A DNA stretch of 64,000 bases from Microbacterium flavum (GTDB lineage: Bacteria; Actinomycetota; Actinomycetes; Actinomycetales; Microbacteriaceae), in NCBI RefSeq assembly GCF_018717645.1, contig NZ_JAFLHG010000001.1:186001-250000 (forward strand), given 5' to 3'. Positions 1-8,928 of this stretch are shown in pieces (the first letter of the stretch is position 1; every line of letters starts with the position of its first letter). The position numbers and the translations under genes are program-made. The notes beneath the pieces were generated by a model, which saw only the letters and a program-made list of their open reading frames with translations, did no database searches and had not been told where the DNA came from.

Positions 1-724
1 TCGTCAGCGTCTGCTGCGGCGCGAGGGAGCCGGCGGATGCCGTGATGACCACGCCCCCGTCCGGCCCGGGATCCGAGGTGATCGACGCGCAGGCATCCGC
101 CGAGCCCTGCGCACCCTGGTAACAGGACAGCCTTCCGGTGAGCTGCGACGCCAGGTCCGACGCGAGGTGCAGGCGCGCGGTCACGGCGCTGAAGGGCTGC
201 TCCCAGTCGACGCCGTTGACGTCCCAGTAGAACTCGAGGCCGGTGTCGGGGAAGTTCCAGGTGACGTTCTCGAGCGTGTAGGTCAGGACGTAGGTCTGCC
301 GCCCGTGCACGTAGGAATCGGCCCGCGAGACGATCGAGAACACCCCACCGTCCTCCTCGACCTCGCTCTCCCGCGGCGCGCCGGTCTCGTCGGTCACCGA
401 GACGAGGTGCGGGCGCACCGGCTGCGAGTTGTAGGTGTCGGGCACGAGACGCCGGATGCCGTGGTTCTGGTCCGTCTCGGGGAAGACCGCGACGATCGTC
501 TCCACGACGCGCAGCCTGCTCCCCCCGTCCTCGGCCCGCGTGAGGGTGTAGTCCGCGTCGAACGAGTCGAAGACGAAGTCGTCGACTCCGGAGGGCACGG
601 CGAGGGCGGCCTCGGTGGGGGTCTGCGCCCTCGCCGCAGTCGGCCCGATCAGGACGATCGCGAGCGATGCGGCCGTCGCGGCGACCGTGGTGAGGACGGC
701 GGCGAGGACACGGTTCCGGCGCAT
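1..724 (-). CDS. DUF2207-type exported protein, C-terminal part outside window
   Basis: The first 241 residues of a longer protein are visible; the gene runs off the left edge. Residues 1-33 look like a Sec signal (MRRNRVLAAV, a hydrophobic core, then ARAQT). The mature part begins DDFVFDSFDADYTL and contains ETIVAVFPETDQNHGIRR, which fits the N-terminal half of the DUF2207 family of predicted membrane proteins of unknown role; the membrane segments would lie outside the window. The ATG at 724 has TAGGGT exactly 12 to 7 bases before it and no ribosome binding site, so a leaderless message is likely. It is divergent from the MarR-type gene, 49 bp away. Confidence 0.82.
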   Translation of the reverse strand, partial: MRRNRVLAAVLTTVAATAASLAIVLIGPTAARAQTPTEAALAVPSGVDDFVFDSFDADYTLTRAEDGGSRLRVVETIVAVFPETDQNHGIRRLVPDTYNSQPVRPHLVSVTDETGAPRESEVEEDGGVFSIVSRADSYVHGRQTYVLTYTLENVTWNFPDTGLEFYWDVNGVDWEQPFSAVTARLHLASDLASQLTGRLSCYQGAQGSADACASITSDPGPDGGVVITASAGSLAPQQTLT

Positions 725-730
725 GCGACC

Positions 731-736
731 ACCCTA
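731..736 (-). promoter_or_regulatory. -10 hexamer TAGGGT, leaderless promoter of DUF2207 gene
   Basis: TAGGGT on the minus strand sits at -12 to -7 from the ATG at 724, so transcription would begin at the start codon itself. Confidence 0.55.
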
Positions 737-760
737 CGGGGGCCCTCACACGGCACGCAC

Positions 761-766
761 TACAGT
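761..766 (+). promoter_or_regulatory. -10 hexamer TACAGT, promoter of MarR gene
   Basis: TACAGT lies 13 to 8 bases before the ATG at 774. No Shine-Dalgarno precedes that ATG, so a leaderless or nearly leaderless message is inferred. Confidence 0.5.
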
Positions 767-773
767 TGACGGC

Positions 774-1202
774 ATGACCGATCGCCGCCTCGCCGTGTCG
801 GCGTGGGAGAGTCTCTTCCGCGCTCAGCACGAGGTGTTCCGTCAGATCAGCGGCGACTTCTCGGACTCCGATCTCGCGCAGGCGGAGTACGACGTGCTGC
901 TCACGGTCGCGCGGGGCGAGAACGGCTCGGCGCGCCTGCGGGACGTGACGGCGAACATGCTGATCAGTCAGCCGAGCGTGTCCCGGCTCGTCGACCGGAT
1001 GGTCTCGCGGGGGCTTCTCTCCAAATGCCCCGACCCGCAGGACGGGCGCGGCGCGGTGCTCACCGCGACCGAGGACGGCCTCAGCGCGTTCCGCCGCGTG
1101 GCATCCGCCCACGCGCGATCGATCGCGGAGCGCATGTCGGTGCTCGACGATGTCGAACTCGCCCAGCTCCAGGCGCTGGCGCAGAAGCTGCGCTGCCGCT
1201 GA
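774..1202 (+). CDS. MarR family transcriptional regulator
   Basis: A 142-residue winged-helix protein of normal MarR length. Residues about 35-100 carry the DNA-binding domain; SQPSVSRLVDRMVSRGLL is the recognition helix and following strand, and PQDGRGAVLTATEDG is the wing. MarR proteins usually bind as dimers near their own promoter and respond to small phenolic or oxidising ligands; the ligand here cannot be read. The start at 774 was chosen over an upstream in-frame start at 615 because the upstream part would cover the divergent promoter region and reads as low-complexity Arg/Ala. The divergent neighbour, a DUF2207 protein, is a possible target. Confidence 0.88.
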   Translation: MTDRRLAVSAWESLFRAQHEVFRQISGDFSDSDLAQAEYDVLLTVARGENGSARLRDVTANMLISQPSVSRLVDRMVSRGLLSKCPDPQDGRGAVLTATEDGLSAFRRVASAHARSIAERMSVLDDVELAQLQALAQKLRCR

Positions 1203-1475
1203 CCTGGACTGACGGGGCGGGGCTGGGCGGGGCGCGGGATTCTGCGCCTGCATGTGACGCGTTCGCGCTTGTCGTGGCGCTGATTGCCCGCGTGCGACTC
1301 ACCTCGCTGCACATCCGGCGCGAGCACACCGACGTCGGGGTCCTGCGCGCCGCAATCGCACGCCGCGGGGGATGCCGCGATCCCCGCCATCGCGTCCACC
1401 TGGCGCATCGGCGGGGTTCGAGCCGCGCATTCCCGGGGAGCGCGCCCGGCGAACGGGCGCGCCCCGCCAGCACGC

Positions 1476-2975
1476 TCAGCACTCGATGACGTTGACAGCG
1501 AGGCCGCCCTCGCTCGTCTCCTTGTACTTCGTGGACATGTCGATCCCGGTCTGACGCATCGTCTCGACGACCATGTCGAGCGAGACGTAGTGCTCTCCGT
1601 CGCCGCGGAGCGCGAGACGCGCCGCAGTCACCGCGGTCGATGCCGCGATCGCATTGCGCTCGATGCAGGGGATCTGCACGAGCCCACCGACCGGGTCGCA
1701 GGTGAGGCCCAGGTGGTGCTCCATGGCGATCTCGGCGGCGTTCTCGATCTGGCGGTTCGTGCCGCCCATGACGGCGGTCAACCCGCCGGCGGCCATCGCG
1801 CACGCGGACCCGACCTCCGCCTGGCATCCGCCCACCGCACCGGAGATCGACGCGTTCGCTTTGAAGAGCGAGCCGAGGGCCGTCGCCGTGAGCAGGTAGC
1901 GGCGGATGCCGCGACGCCGGTTCGCGTCGGCGAGGGCGAGCTCCGCCGAGGCGTCGAGGACGGACGGCGGGCCGTCCGGGGCGTGCAGGCCGAGCAGCGC
2001 CGACCCGACGAGCTCCCCGTAGGGCGTCACGGCGGTCGAGGACCCGAGGCCCGCGTCGGCGAGGAAGCGCCACCAGTACATCGCGACCGCAGGAAGGATG
2101 CCGGCGGCGCCGTTGGTGGGCGCTGTCACGACCCGCCCGCCGGCGGCGTTCTCCTCGTTGACCGCGAGCGCGAAGGTTCCCAGCCACTCCCCCGGAAGCT
2201 CGCGCCCCGTCTCCGCCTCCGATTCCTCGAGCTGCTCCCGGATCGCGCTCGCGCGCCGCTTGACGCGCAGGATGCCGGGGAGCACCCCGTCGGAGTGCAG
2301 GCCAGCGTCCACACACGCGGACATGGCATCCCAGATGGCGTCGAGCTCTGCGGCCACCTCGTCCTCGCTGCGGAGGGCCTCCTCGTTGCGGCGGGCGAGC
2401 TCGGCGATCGTCAGGCCGTGCTCGTCGCACACGTCCAGCAGCTCGGCGGCAGTCGAGAACCGATACGGGAAAGGAGCCGTGGTCAGGTCGGGCTCCGCTC
2501 CCTCACGGCGGATGAACCCACCGCCGATCGAGAGGTACGTATCCTCCGCGAGAAGCTCGTCCATGTGGCCCCCGCCGTCACCCCAGGCGCGCAGCGTCAT
2601 CGTGTTGGGGTGACCGCCCGGGCGGCTCCGCGGCTCGAACGAGATGTCCTCGCGCGCGAACGGGACCGGTCGGGTTCCCGCGACACGGAGGTCCGCGCCG
2701 TCGGCCCAGTCGGTCCACGCGCCGCGGACGAGGTCGGGATCCACCGTCTCCGGGTCGTGACCGAGGAGACCCGCCACGACGGCGTCCGGCGTGCCATGGC
2801 CGAGGCCGGTGGCGGCGAGAGACCCGTACAGCACGCACGTCACCCGGCGGAGGCCCGGCAGCCTCACCGCGCGTGCGGCGAAGTCGCGTGCGGCCCGCAA
2901 CGGGCCGACGGTGTGCGAGCTCGAGGGGCCCACTCCGATGGAGAACAGCTCGAACGCGGAGACGTACGCACTCAT
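1476..2975 (-). CDS. sdaA: L-serine ammonia-lyase (iron-sulfur, single chain)
   Basis: Converts L-serine to pyruvate and ammonia in the cytoplasm. The 499-residue chain holds both family halves: the beta domain at the N-terminus (SAFELFSIGVGPSSSH, residues 5-20) and the alpha domain after about residue 200. The cysteines expected to hold the [4Fe-4S] cluster are visible in GGCQAEVGSACAMAAGG, LTCDPVGG and QIPCIERNAIA near the C-terminus, so the enzyme should be active and oxygen sensitive. The start ATG at 2975 has TAGTCT at -12 to -7, which suggests a leaderless message, although GGAGG lies immediately before the ATG. The gene is convergent with the MarR gene and divergent from amylosucrase, whose -10 lies 36 bp away. 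Confidence 0.95.
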   Translation of the reverse strand: MSAYVSAFELFSIGVGPSSSHTVGPLRAARDFAARAVRLPGLRRVTCVLYGSLAATGLGHGTPDAVVAGLLGHDPETVDPDLVRGAWTDWADGADLRVAGTRPVPFAREDISFEPRSRPGGHPNTMTLRAWGDGGGHMDELLAEDTYLSIGGGFIRREGAEPDLTTAPFPYRFSTAAELLDVCDEHGLTIAELARRNEEALRSEDEVAAELDAIWDAMSACVDAGLHSDGVLPGILRVKRRASAIREQLEESEAETGRELPGEWLGTFALAVNEENAAGGRVVTAPTNGAAGILPAVAMYWWRFLADAGLGSSTAVTPYGELVGSALLGLHAPDGPPSVLDASAELALADANRRRGIRRYLLTATALGSLFKANASISGAVGGCQAEVGSACAMAAGGLTAVMGGTNRQIENAAEIAMEHHLGLTCDPVGGLVQIPCIERNAIAASTAVTAARLALRGDGEHYVSLDMVVETMRQTGIDMSTKYKETSEGGLAVNVIEC

Positions 2976-2981
2976 CCTCCG

Positions 2982-2987
2982 AGACTA
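2982..2987 (-). promoter_or_regulatory. -10 hexamer TAGTCT, promoter of sdaA
   Basis: TAGTCT on the minus strand lies at -12 to -7 from the sdaA ATG at 2975. Confidence 0.5.
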
Positions 2988-3023
2988 CGCCGCCGCGAAA
3001 GGGCGCTCGCGGACCACTGCATC

Positions 3024-3029
3024 TAGGCT
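3024..3029 (+). promoter_or_regulatory. -10 hexamer TAGGCT, promoter of amylosucrase gene
   Basis: TAGGCT lies 30 to 25 bases before the GTG at 3054. This would give a leader of about 18 bases containing GAGG at 3046-3049. Confidence 0.4.
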
Positions 3030-3053
3030 GTGGGGCATGGGGATTGAGGCACC

Positions 3054-4943
3054 GTGACCGCGCTGACGGCTCTGGCATCCGATCGCGCCGCTGCGCTCGA
3101 GGCCCTCGAGGCGGCCGGGCGCGTCGACGAAGGGTTCCTGGAGCGATTCGACGCCCAGTTCCCCCGGCTGCACGGCCTGTTCACCCAGCTCTACGGCGAC
3201 CGGACGGACGGGCAGGAGCAGCTCGCCGCGACCGTCGCCGCGGCATCCGCCTCGTGGAACGCGCGCCCGCTGGAGTTGAAGGCCCGCGACGCGCAACGCG
3301 AGACCGACCGGCAGTGGTTCCAATCGGAGCGGATGCTCGGCGGGGTCGCCTACGTCGACCGGTTCGCGGGCAACCTCGCCGGTATGCGCGACCAGATCCC
3401 ATACCTGCGCGACCTCGGGCTCACCTACCTGCACCTCATGCCGCTGTTCGCGGCGCCGGAGGGCGACAACGACGGCGGGTATGCCGTTTCGAGCTATCGC
3501 GCCGTGGATCCGAGCCTCGGGACGATGGAGGACCTGACCGACCTCGCCGGAGACCTGCGTACCGCGGGGATCGCGCTCGTCGTCGACTTCATCTTCAATC
3601 ACACGAGCAACGAGCACGAGTGGGCGCGGGGGGCCGTCGCGGGAGATCCCGAGTACGCCGACTTCTACCTGATCTTCCCCGACCGCGAGATGCCCGACGC
3701 CTACGAGCGGACGACCCGGGAGATCTTCCCCGACGATCACCGCGGATCGTTCGTCCAGCTGGAGGACGGGCGGTGGATCTGGTCGACGTTCTACCACTAC
3801 CAGTGGGACCTCAACTACGCGAACCCCGCCGTCTTCCGCGCGATGGCCGGCGAGATGCTCTTCCTCGCCAACCGCGGCGTCGACGTCCTGCGGATGGACG
3901 CCGTGGCCTTCATCTGGAAGCGCCTCGGCACCTCCTGCGAGTCGCTCCCCGAGGCGCACCTGCTGCTGCAGGCCTTCAATGCGGTGCTCGCGATGGCGGC
4001 CCCGGGCATGCTCTTCAAGTCGGAGGCGATCGTCCACCCCGACGAGGTCATCAGCTACATCTCCCCCACCGAGTGCGAGCTGTCCTACAACCCGCTGCAG
4101 ATGGCGCTGACGTGGGAGGCGCTCGCCACGCGCGACGCTCGTCTGCTGCAGGATGCCCTCGAGCACCGCCACGCGCTTCCCGAAGGCACCGCGTGGGTCA
4201 ACTACGTGCGCAGCCACGACGACATCGGGTGGACGTTCGCCGACGAGGACGCCGCAGCGCTCGGCATCGACGGCTACCGCCACCGCCAGTTCCTCAACCG
4301 CTTCTACACCGGCCGGTTCGACGGGTCCTTCGCCCGCGGGGTCGCCTTCCAGGAGAACCCCGAGACCGGGGATGCCCGCGTCACCGGCACGACCGCCTCC
4401 CTGGCGGGCATCGAGGCCGGGGATCCGGGCGGCGAGGACCGCGTCGTCCTCGCCTACGCCCTCGCCCTCTCGACCGGCGGCATCCCGCTGCTCTACCTCG
4501 GCGACGAAGTAGCGCAGTTGAACGACTACTCGTACGCCGACGACCCGGTGCGCCGCGGCGACAGCCGCTGGGTGCACCGCGGGAACCGCCCGCGCGACCG
4601 CTACGCCGAGCGCGAGGATCCGAGCACCTCCGCCGGACGTGTCTTCCGTCGGCTGACGAAGCTGATCTCGGTCCGTCAGTCCGCGCCCGAGCTGGCGGGG
4701 AACGCGCTCGTCGGATTCCGCACCCCGCATCCGTCGATCCTGGGGTATCAGCGCCCGGGGGCGGAGACGCGCCTCCTCGTCCTCGCGAACGTCGGGGATG
4801 CCGAGGTGCGGCTCGACCCGCTGACGCTTTCGGGCTTCGAGCGCTCCGCGTTCGACCTCGTCCACGACGCGGAGCGCGACCTCGACGAGGGGCTGGATCT
4901 GCCGCCGCACGGGTTCATGTGGCTGCGGGTCCGTCCGCTCTGA
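3054..4943 (+). CDS. Amylosucrase (GH13 subfamily 4)
   Basis: Uses sucrose as glucosyl donor to extend an alpha-1,4-glucan and releases fructose; it can also hydrolyse sucrose. The 629-residue length and a helical N-terminal domain before the barrel are typical of GH13_4. Catalytic residues are all visible: nucleophile Asp282 in LRMDAVAFIWK, acid/base Glu324 in LFKSEAIV, and transition-state Asp389 in RSHDDIGWTF; each is four lower than the known Neisseria amylosucrase numbers (286, 328, 393), which supports this subfamily over trehalose synthase or sucrose hydrolase. No signal peptide, so cytoplasmic. GTG at 3054 has GAGG 4 bases upstream. It stands alone and is not in an operon with the sucrose-related genes at 36-42 kb. 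Confidence 0.93.
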   Translation: MTALTALASDRAAALEALEAAGRVDEGFLERFDAQFPRLHGLFTQLYGDRTDGQEQLAATVAAASASWNARPLELKARDAQRETDRQWFQSERMLGGVAYVDRFAGNLAGMRDQIPYLRDLGLTYLHLMPLFAAPEGDNDGGYAVSSYRAVDPSLGTMEDLTDLAGDLRTAGIALVVDFIFNHTSNEHEWARGAVAGDPEYADFYLIFPDREMPDAYERTTREIFPDDHRGSFVQLEDGRWIWSTFYHYQWDLNYANPAVFRAMAGEMLFLANRGVDVLRMDAVAFIWKRLGTSCESLPEAHLLLQAFNAVLAMAAPGMLFKSEAIVHPDEVISYISPTECELSYNPLQMALTWEALATRDARLLQDALEHRHALPEGTAWVNYVRSHDDIGWTFADEDAAALGIDGYRHRQFLNRFYTGRFDGSFARGVAFQENPETGDARVTGTTASLAGIEAGDPGGEDRVVLAYALALSTGGIPLLYLGDEVAQLNDYSYADDPVRRGDSRWVHRGNRPRDRYAEREDPSTSAGRVFRRLTKLISVRQSAPELAGNALVGFRTPHPSILGYQRPGAETRLLVLANVGDAEVRLDPLTLSGFERSAFDLVHDAERDLDEGLDLPPHGFMWLRVRPL

Positions 4944-5060
4944 CCTGAGACAGGCACCGCGGTCGCTCTGCCCGCCCGCCTTGCCGCCGATCGAGGCGCC
5001 GTATTGAATAGCGCACAGCGCTGCGCGTCGCAGCGCCGCACAGGACAGGAAGTGATCCCC

Positions 5061-6497
5061 GTGGGCACCACGGTCTTCGAGAGAAACGCACCCCCGGCAT
5101 CCGTCGTCGAGCACGCCCTCGACCGCACGCAGGAGGCGGTGTTCTGGACGCAGGACCTGTCGGCGGCGCTCCGGCCCGACCGTCCGCCCCTGCGCGGCAC
5201 CGTGCGCGCCGACCTCGTCGTCGTCGGCGCCGGCTACGCCGGACTGTGGACGGCGCTCCTCGCGAAGCTCCGCGACCCGCACCGCCGCGTCGTGATCGTC
5301 GAGGCGCAGCGGGTCGGGTGGGCGGCATCGGGCCGCAACGGCGGATTCTGCGAGGCGAGCCTCACCCACGGCCACGAGAACGGCGCGAGCCGCTGGCCGG
5401 ACGAGATCGACGAGCTCGAGCGACTGGGCAGGGAGAACCTCGACGCGATCGAGCAGACCGTCGCCGACCTGGGCCTGGACGTGCAGTTCGAGCGCACCGG
5501 CGAGCTCGCGCCGGCCGTCGAGGAGCATCAGCTCGCGTGGCTCGACGACTGGCGCGCCGAAGCCGCGGGCGATCCCGACGTCGTCTACCTCGACGAGGCC
5601 GCCGTCCGCGCGTCCATCGCGTCGCCGACCTACCTCGCCGCGATCTGGGAGAAGCGGTCCGCCGCTCTCGTCCACCCCGCGCGCCTGGCCGCCGAGCTCG
5701 CGCGGGCGTGCGAGGAGCGCGGCGTCGAGATCTTCGAGCGCTCGCACGTCACGGCGCTCGATTCGTCCACGAACGGCGTCACCGTCATCACCTCCGGCGG
5801 ATGGGTGCGGGCCTCGCAGGCCGTCCTCGCGACGAACGTCTTCCCGTCGCTGCTCAAGCGCAACCGGCTCATGACGGTGCCTGTCTACGATTACGCCCTC
5901 ATGACCGAGCCGCTGAGCGCCGAGCAGTGGGATGCCATCGGCTGGCGCGACCGCCAGGGAATCGGCGACATGGCCAACCAGTTCCACTACTACCGTCCGA
6001 CGCAGGATGGGCGGATCCTCTTCGGCGGATATGACGCGCTGTACCACTACGGCCGCCGGGTCGACCCGCGCTACGAGCACCGCCCCGACGTGTGGCGCAC
6101 GCTCGCGAGCCACTTCTTCACCACGTTCCCCCAGCTCGAGGGACTCCGCTTCTCGCACGAGTGGGCGGGGCCCATCGACTCCTCGACGCAGTTCACCGCC
6201 TTCTTCGGCACGGCGCGCGGCGGACGGGTCGCCTACGCCGCCGGCTTCACGGGCCTCGGCGTCGGATCGACGCGCTTCGCGGGCGAGGTCATGCTCGACC
6301 TGCTCGCGGGCGCCGACACCGAGCGCACGCGCCTGAAGATGGTCCGGGGGCGTCCGCTGCCGTTCCCGCCGGAGCCCGCCGCCGCGGTGGGGATCAACCT
6401 GACGCGCTGGTCGATGGACCGCGCCGACCACCGGGAGGGCCGGCGCAATCTGCTGCTGAAGACCCTCGACTCCCTCGGCCTCGGGTTCGACTCATGA
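5061..6497 (+). CDS. FAD-dependent amine/amino-acid oxidoreductase (DAO family)
   Basis: A 478-residue D-amino-acid-oxidase-superfamily protein. The FAD-binding Rossmann motif is VVVGAGYAGLWTALLAKL (about residues 55-72), followed by VVIVEAQRVGWAASGRNGGF, the arrangement seen in gamma-glutamylputrescine oxidase and related amine oxidases. The C-terminal part has GRVAYAAGFTGLGVGSTRFA, the second FAD-contact region. GTG at 5061 is chosen because ACAGGAAG lies about 8 bases upstream; GTG 5052 and ATG 5004 are also in frame. The stop overlaps the ATG of the cupin gene by 4 bases, so the two are coupled. The substrate, an amine or N-methyl amino acid, cannot be fixed from sequence. Confidence 0.85.
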   Translation: MGTTVFERNAPPASVVEHALDRTQEAVFWTQDLSAALRPDRPPLRGTVRADLVVVGAGYAGLWTALLAKLRDPHRRVVIVEAQRVGWAASGRNGGFCEASLTHGHENGASRWPDEIDELERLGRENLDAIEQTVADLGLDVQFERTGELAPAVEEHQLAWLDDWRAEAAGDPDVVYLDEAAVRASIASPTYLAAIWEKRSAALVHPARLAAELARACEERGVEIFERSHVTALDSSTNGVTVITSGGWVRASQAVLATNVFPSLLKRNRLMTVPVYDYALMTEPLSAEQWDAIGWRDRQGIGDMANQFHYYRPTQDGRILFGGYDALYHYGRRVDPRYEHRPDVWRTLASHFFTTFPQLEGLRFSHEWAGPIDSSTQFTAFFGTARGGRVAYAAGFTGLGVGSTRFAGEVMLDLLAGADTERTRLKMVRGRPLPFPPEPAAAVGINLTRWSMDRADHREGRRNLLLKTLDSLGLGFDS

Positions 6498-6874
6498 CCG
6501 AGGTCTCCGACGGTTGGGACGACGACCTCGACGGAGGCGACCTGGATGCGGGCGTCGTCGTGTCCGCTCTCACGGTGGACGTGCCGCTCGTGCCGGTGCC
6601 GGCTGCACAGGTGCTCGCCGGGTCCCCGGCGTCGGGGTCCGTCGACCTCGACGAGGACATGGGGATCGGGGTCTGGGAGATGACCGTCGGCGCGATGCGC
6701 GACGTGGAGATCGACGAGGTGTTCGTCGTCCTCGCAGGAGACGCGACGGTGGAGTTCACCTCGCCCACGCTCCCACCGATCACGCTCACGCCCGGCGCCG
6801 TGGTGCGCCTCGCCGCGGGGATGCAGACCGTCTGGACGGTGCGCGAGACGCTGCGCAAGGTCTACCTCGTGTAG
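6494..6874 (+). CDS. Small cupin-domain protein
   Basis: A 126-residue protein whose ATG overlaps the stop of the oxidoreductase gene (ATGA). The second half is a single cupin barrel: VWEMTVGAMRDVEIDEVFVV and LTPGAVVRLAAGMQTVWTV are the two conserved cupin strands, close to the EutQ/DUF861-like cupins found beside amine and sugar-acid catabolic enzymes. Only some of the metal-binding His/Glu pattern is present (the Glu in DEVFVV), so it may bind a ligand without metal catalysis. The first 45 residues are acidic and probably flexible. Its tight coupling implies a role in the same pathway. Confidence 0.75.
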   Translation: MTEVSDGWDDDLDGGDLDAGVVVSALTVDVPLVPVPAAQVLAGSPASGSVDLDEDMGIGVWEMTVGAMRDVEIDEVFVVLAGDATVEFTSPTLPPITLTPGAVVRLAAGMQTVWTVRETLRKVYLV

Positions 6875-6912
6875 CGACGGTCGCCGCGGTGGCGGGGCGG
6901 CTCGCGAGGGCG

Positions 6913-7317
6913 TCAGCCCTGCGTCACCTCGACCTCGAACGACACCGTCTCGCCCGTCTCGCCGTCGGTGAGGGTGACGCCCGAGTCGCCGACCTTCAGC
7001 GGGGTCAGACCCGGGTTGAACGTGGCCGAACCGTCGTCGCGCCCCGGCGTGAACGACAGGACGTCGGGATCGTCGATGTCGGCGGTCCACGCGGAGACGC
7101 TCGTGTCGCCCGCAGCGAGGACGATGACGTTTCCGAGGGGCACGGTCACGGTCGTGCCGTCGATCGATCCGAGCTCGACGATGACCGGCGCGGGCAGCTG
7201 CGCCGACGAGCCGGTCGGCGCCGGGGCCGGGGCGGCGCCCGTGCATCCGCTGACGGCGAGGACCAGCGCGAGGGATGCCGCGGACAGCGCTCCTCTGGCC
7301 GACATAGTGGTGGGCAT
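6913..7317 (-). CDS. Small lipoprotein with immunoglobulin-like tail
   Basis: A 134-residue exported protein. Residues 1-24 form a lipoprotein signal with lipobox VSGC, so it should be anchored to the outer face of the membrane. A short Ala/Pro linker follows, then a domain of alternating hydrophobic strands (VGDSGVTLTDGETGETVSFE near the end) of the kind seen in protease-inhibitor-like or Ig-like actinobacterial lipoproteins. ATG at 7317 is preceded by AGGAGA at good spacing. It is convergent with the cupin gene and divergent from the aminotransferase. I do not recognise a specific function. Confidence 0.78.
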   Translation of the reverse strand: MPTTMSARGALSAASLALVLAVSGCTGAAPAPAPTGSSAQLPAPVIVELGSIDGTTVTVPLGNVIVLAAGDTSVSAWTADIDDPDVLSFTPGRDDGSATFNPGLTPLKVGDSGVTLTDGETGETVSFEVEVTQG

Positions 7318-7432
7318 GGGATCTCCTTCGTCGACGACGCACCCCGATGGTGGTCCGACCCTACTCCCCGTATTACGGTGGCCACGGCCTCGAATTCCGA
7401 AGATTCACCGACGACCCGACGGAGACCCGCTC

Positions 7433-8878
7433 ATGACCGACGCTTCGACAGTCTCAGGGACCGCGACCATCGCGACGCCCGCATCCGCGGCCGCACCCTC
7501 CGCCGCCGCAGCCGTGCCCACCGGGGCCGTGGCCGATCCGGAGGCGAACGCGCGCGTCCGCGCCGACGACCGGGCCCACGTCTTCCACTCGTGGAGCGCC
7601 CAGGCGCTCATCGACCCGCACCCCGTCGCGGGGGGTGCCGGCGCGAGCTTCTGGGACTACGAAGGCAACACCTTCCTCGACTTCTCCAGCCAGCTCGTGA
7701 ACCTAAACCTCGGGCACCAGCATCCCGATCTCGTCGCCGCCATCCAGGCGCAGGCGGGGCGCCTCGCCACGATCCAGCCGTCGATGGCCAACGACGTGCG
7801 CGGCGACCTCGCGCGCCGCATCTGCGAGGTCGCGCCCGAGGGCATGAGCAAGGTCTTCTTCACGAACGGCGGCGCGGATGCCGTGGAGAACGCGGTGCGC
7901 ATGGCGCGCCTGGTCACGGGCAAGCGCAAGGTGCTCGCCGCCTACCGCAGCTACCACGGCAACACCTCGACGGCGATCACGCTCACCGGCGACCCGCGCC
8001 GGTGGGCCAACGAGCCCGCCGACGGCTCGGTCGCCCACTTCTTCGGGCCGTACGCCTACCGGTCGCCGTTCCACTCGGCATCCCCCGAAGAGGAGACCCG
8101 GCGCGCCCTCGAGCATCTCGAGCAGACGATCATCCTCGAGGGCGCCTCGACGATCGGGGCGATCATCCTCGAATCCGTCGTCGGCACGAACGGGGTGCTC
8201 GTGCCGCCACCCGGGTACCTGCCGGGTGTGCGCGCGCTGTGCGACAGGTACGGGATCGTGTACATCGCCGACGAGGTCATGGTCGGCTTCGGCCGGATCG
8301 GCGAGTGGTTCGCCTTCCAGGCCTTCGACGTCGTCCCCGACCTCATCACCTTCGCGAAGGGGATCAACTCGGGGTACGTGCCGCTCGGCGGCGTCATCAT
8401 CTCGGACGAGATCGCCGCCCGCTTCGACACCGTCGCCTTCCCCGGCGGTCTGACCTACTCGGGGCATCCGCTCGCGTGCGCCGCGGGGGTGGCGACCTTC
8501 GAGGTGTTCGCGCGCGACGGCATCCTGGAGCGCGTCCGCGACCTCGGCGCACGCGTGGTGGAGCCGCGCCTGCGCGCGATGGCCGCGAAGCACCCATCGG
8601 TCGGCGAGGTGCGCGGGCAGGGCCTGTTCTGGGCGATCGAGCTCGTGAAGGATGCCGAGACGCGCGAGCCGCTCGTGCCGTTCAACGCGTCCGGCCCGGA
8701 TGCCGCCCCGATGGCGGCGATCGCGGCGGCGTGCAAGAAGGAGGGCCTGTGGCCCTTCACCCACTTCAACCGGGTCCACGTCGCGCCCCCGCTCGTGATC
8801 TCGGAGGAGGACCTCGTCCGCGGCCTCGACATCATCGACCGCGCGCTCGACGTCGCGGACCGGGCCGCCGCCGGCTGA
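7433..8878 (+). CDS. Class III PLP aminotransferase (taurine-pyruvate/omega-aminotransferase type)
   Basis: A 481-residue fold-type I aminotransferase. After an Ala-rich N-terminus of about 45 residues, HVFHSWSAQ and FLDFSSQLVNLNLGHQHP match the start of taurine-pyruvate-type transaminases. The PLP lysine lies in DLITFAKGINSGYVPLGG, the phosphate-binding turn in FFTNGGADAVENAVRMAR, and the ring-stacking Asp in YIADEVMVGFGR. It transfers an amino group from an omega-amino acid or amine to a keto acid in the cytosol; the exact substrate is unknown. ATG at 7433 has GGAGA 8 bases upstream. It is convergent with the Lrp gene, and both this gene and the upstream oxidoreductase point to amine catabolism. 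Confidence 0.85.
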   Translation: MTDASTVSGTATIATPASAAAPSAAAAVPTGAVADPEANARVRADDRAHVFHSWSAQALIDPHPVAGGAGASFWDYEGNTFLDFSSQLVNLNLGHQHPDLVAAIQAQAGRLATIQPSMANDVRGDLARRICEVAPEGMSKVFFTNGGADAVENAVRMARLVTGKRKVLAAYRSYHGNTSTAITLTGDPRRWANEPADGSVAHFFGPYAYRSPFHSASPEEETRRALEHLEQTIILEGASTIGAIILESVVGTNGVLVPPPGYLPGVRALCDRYGIVYIADEVMVGFGRIGEWFAFQAFDVVPDLITFAKGINSGYVPLGGVIISDEIAARFDTVAFPGGLTYSGHPLACAAGVATFEVFARDGILERVRDLGARVVEPRLRAMAAKHPSVGEVRGQGLFWAIELVKDAETREPLVPFNASGPDAAPMAAIAAACKKEGLWPFTHFNRVHVAPPLVISEEDLVRGLDIIDRALDVADRAAAG

Positions 8879-8928
8879 CGCCCCCTCCCGTGCCCGCGCC
8901 GCGGCAGCCCTCACCGGCACCGGCCGTG

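Noticed and set aside
1203..1475. Small genes in the MarR-sdaA interval
   Set aside because: Frames are short, low-complexity and lack ribosome sites; only weak hairpins are present.
2985..6431. A very long open frame antisense to amylosucrase and the oxidoreductase
   Set aside because: It is the antisense of two well-supported genes; high GC keeps such frames open, and its product is Arg/Glu/Gly-rich with no domain.
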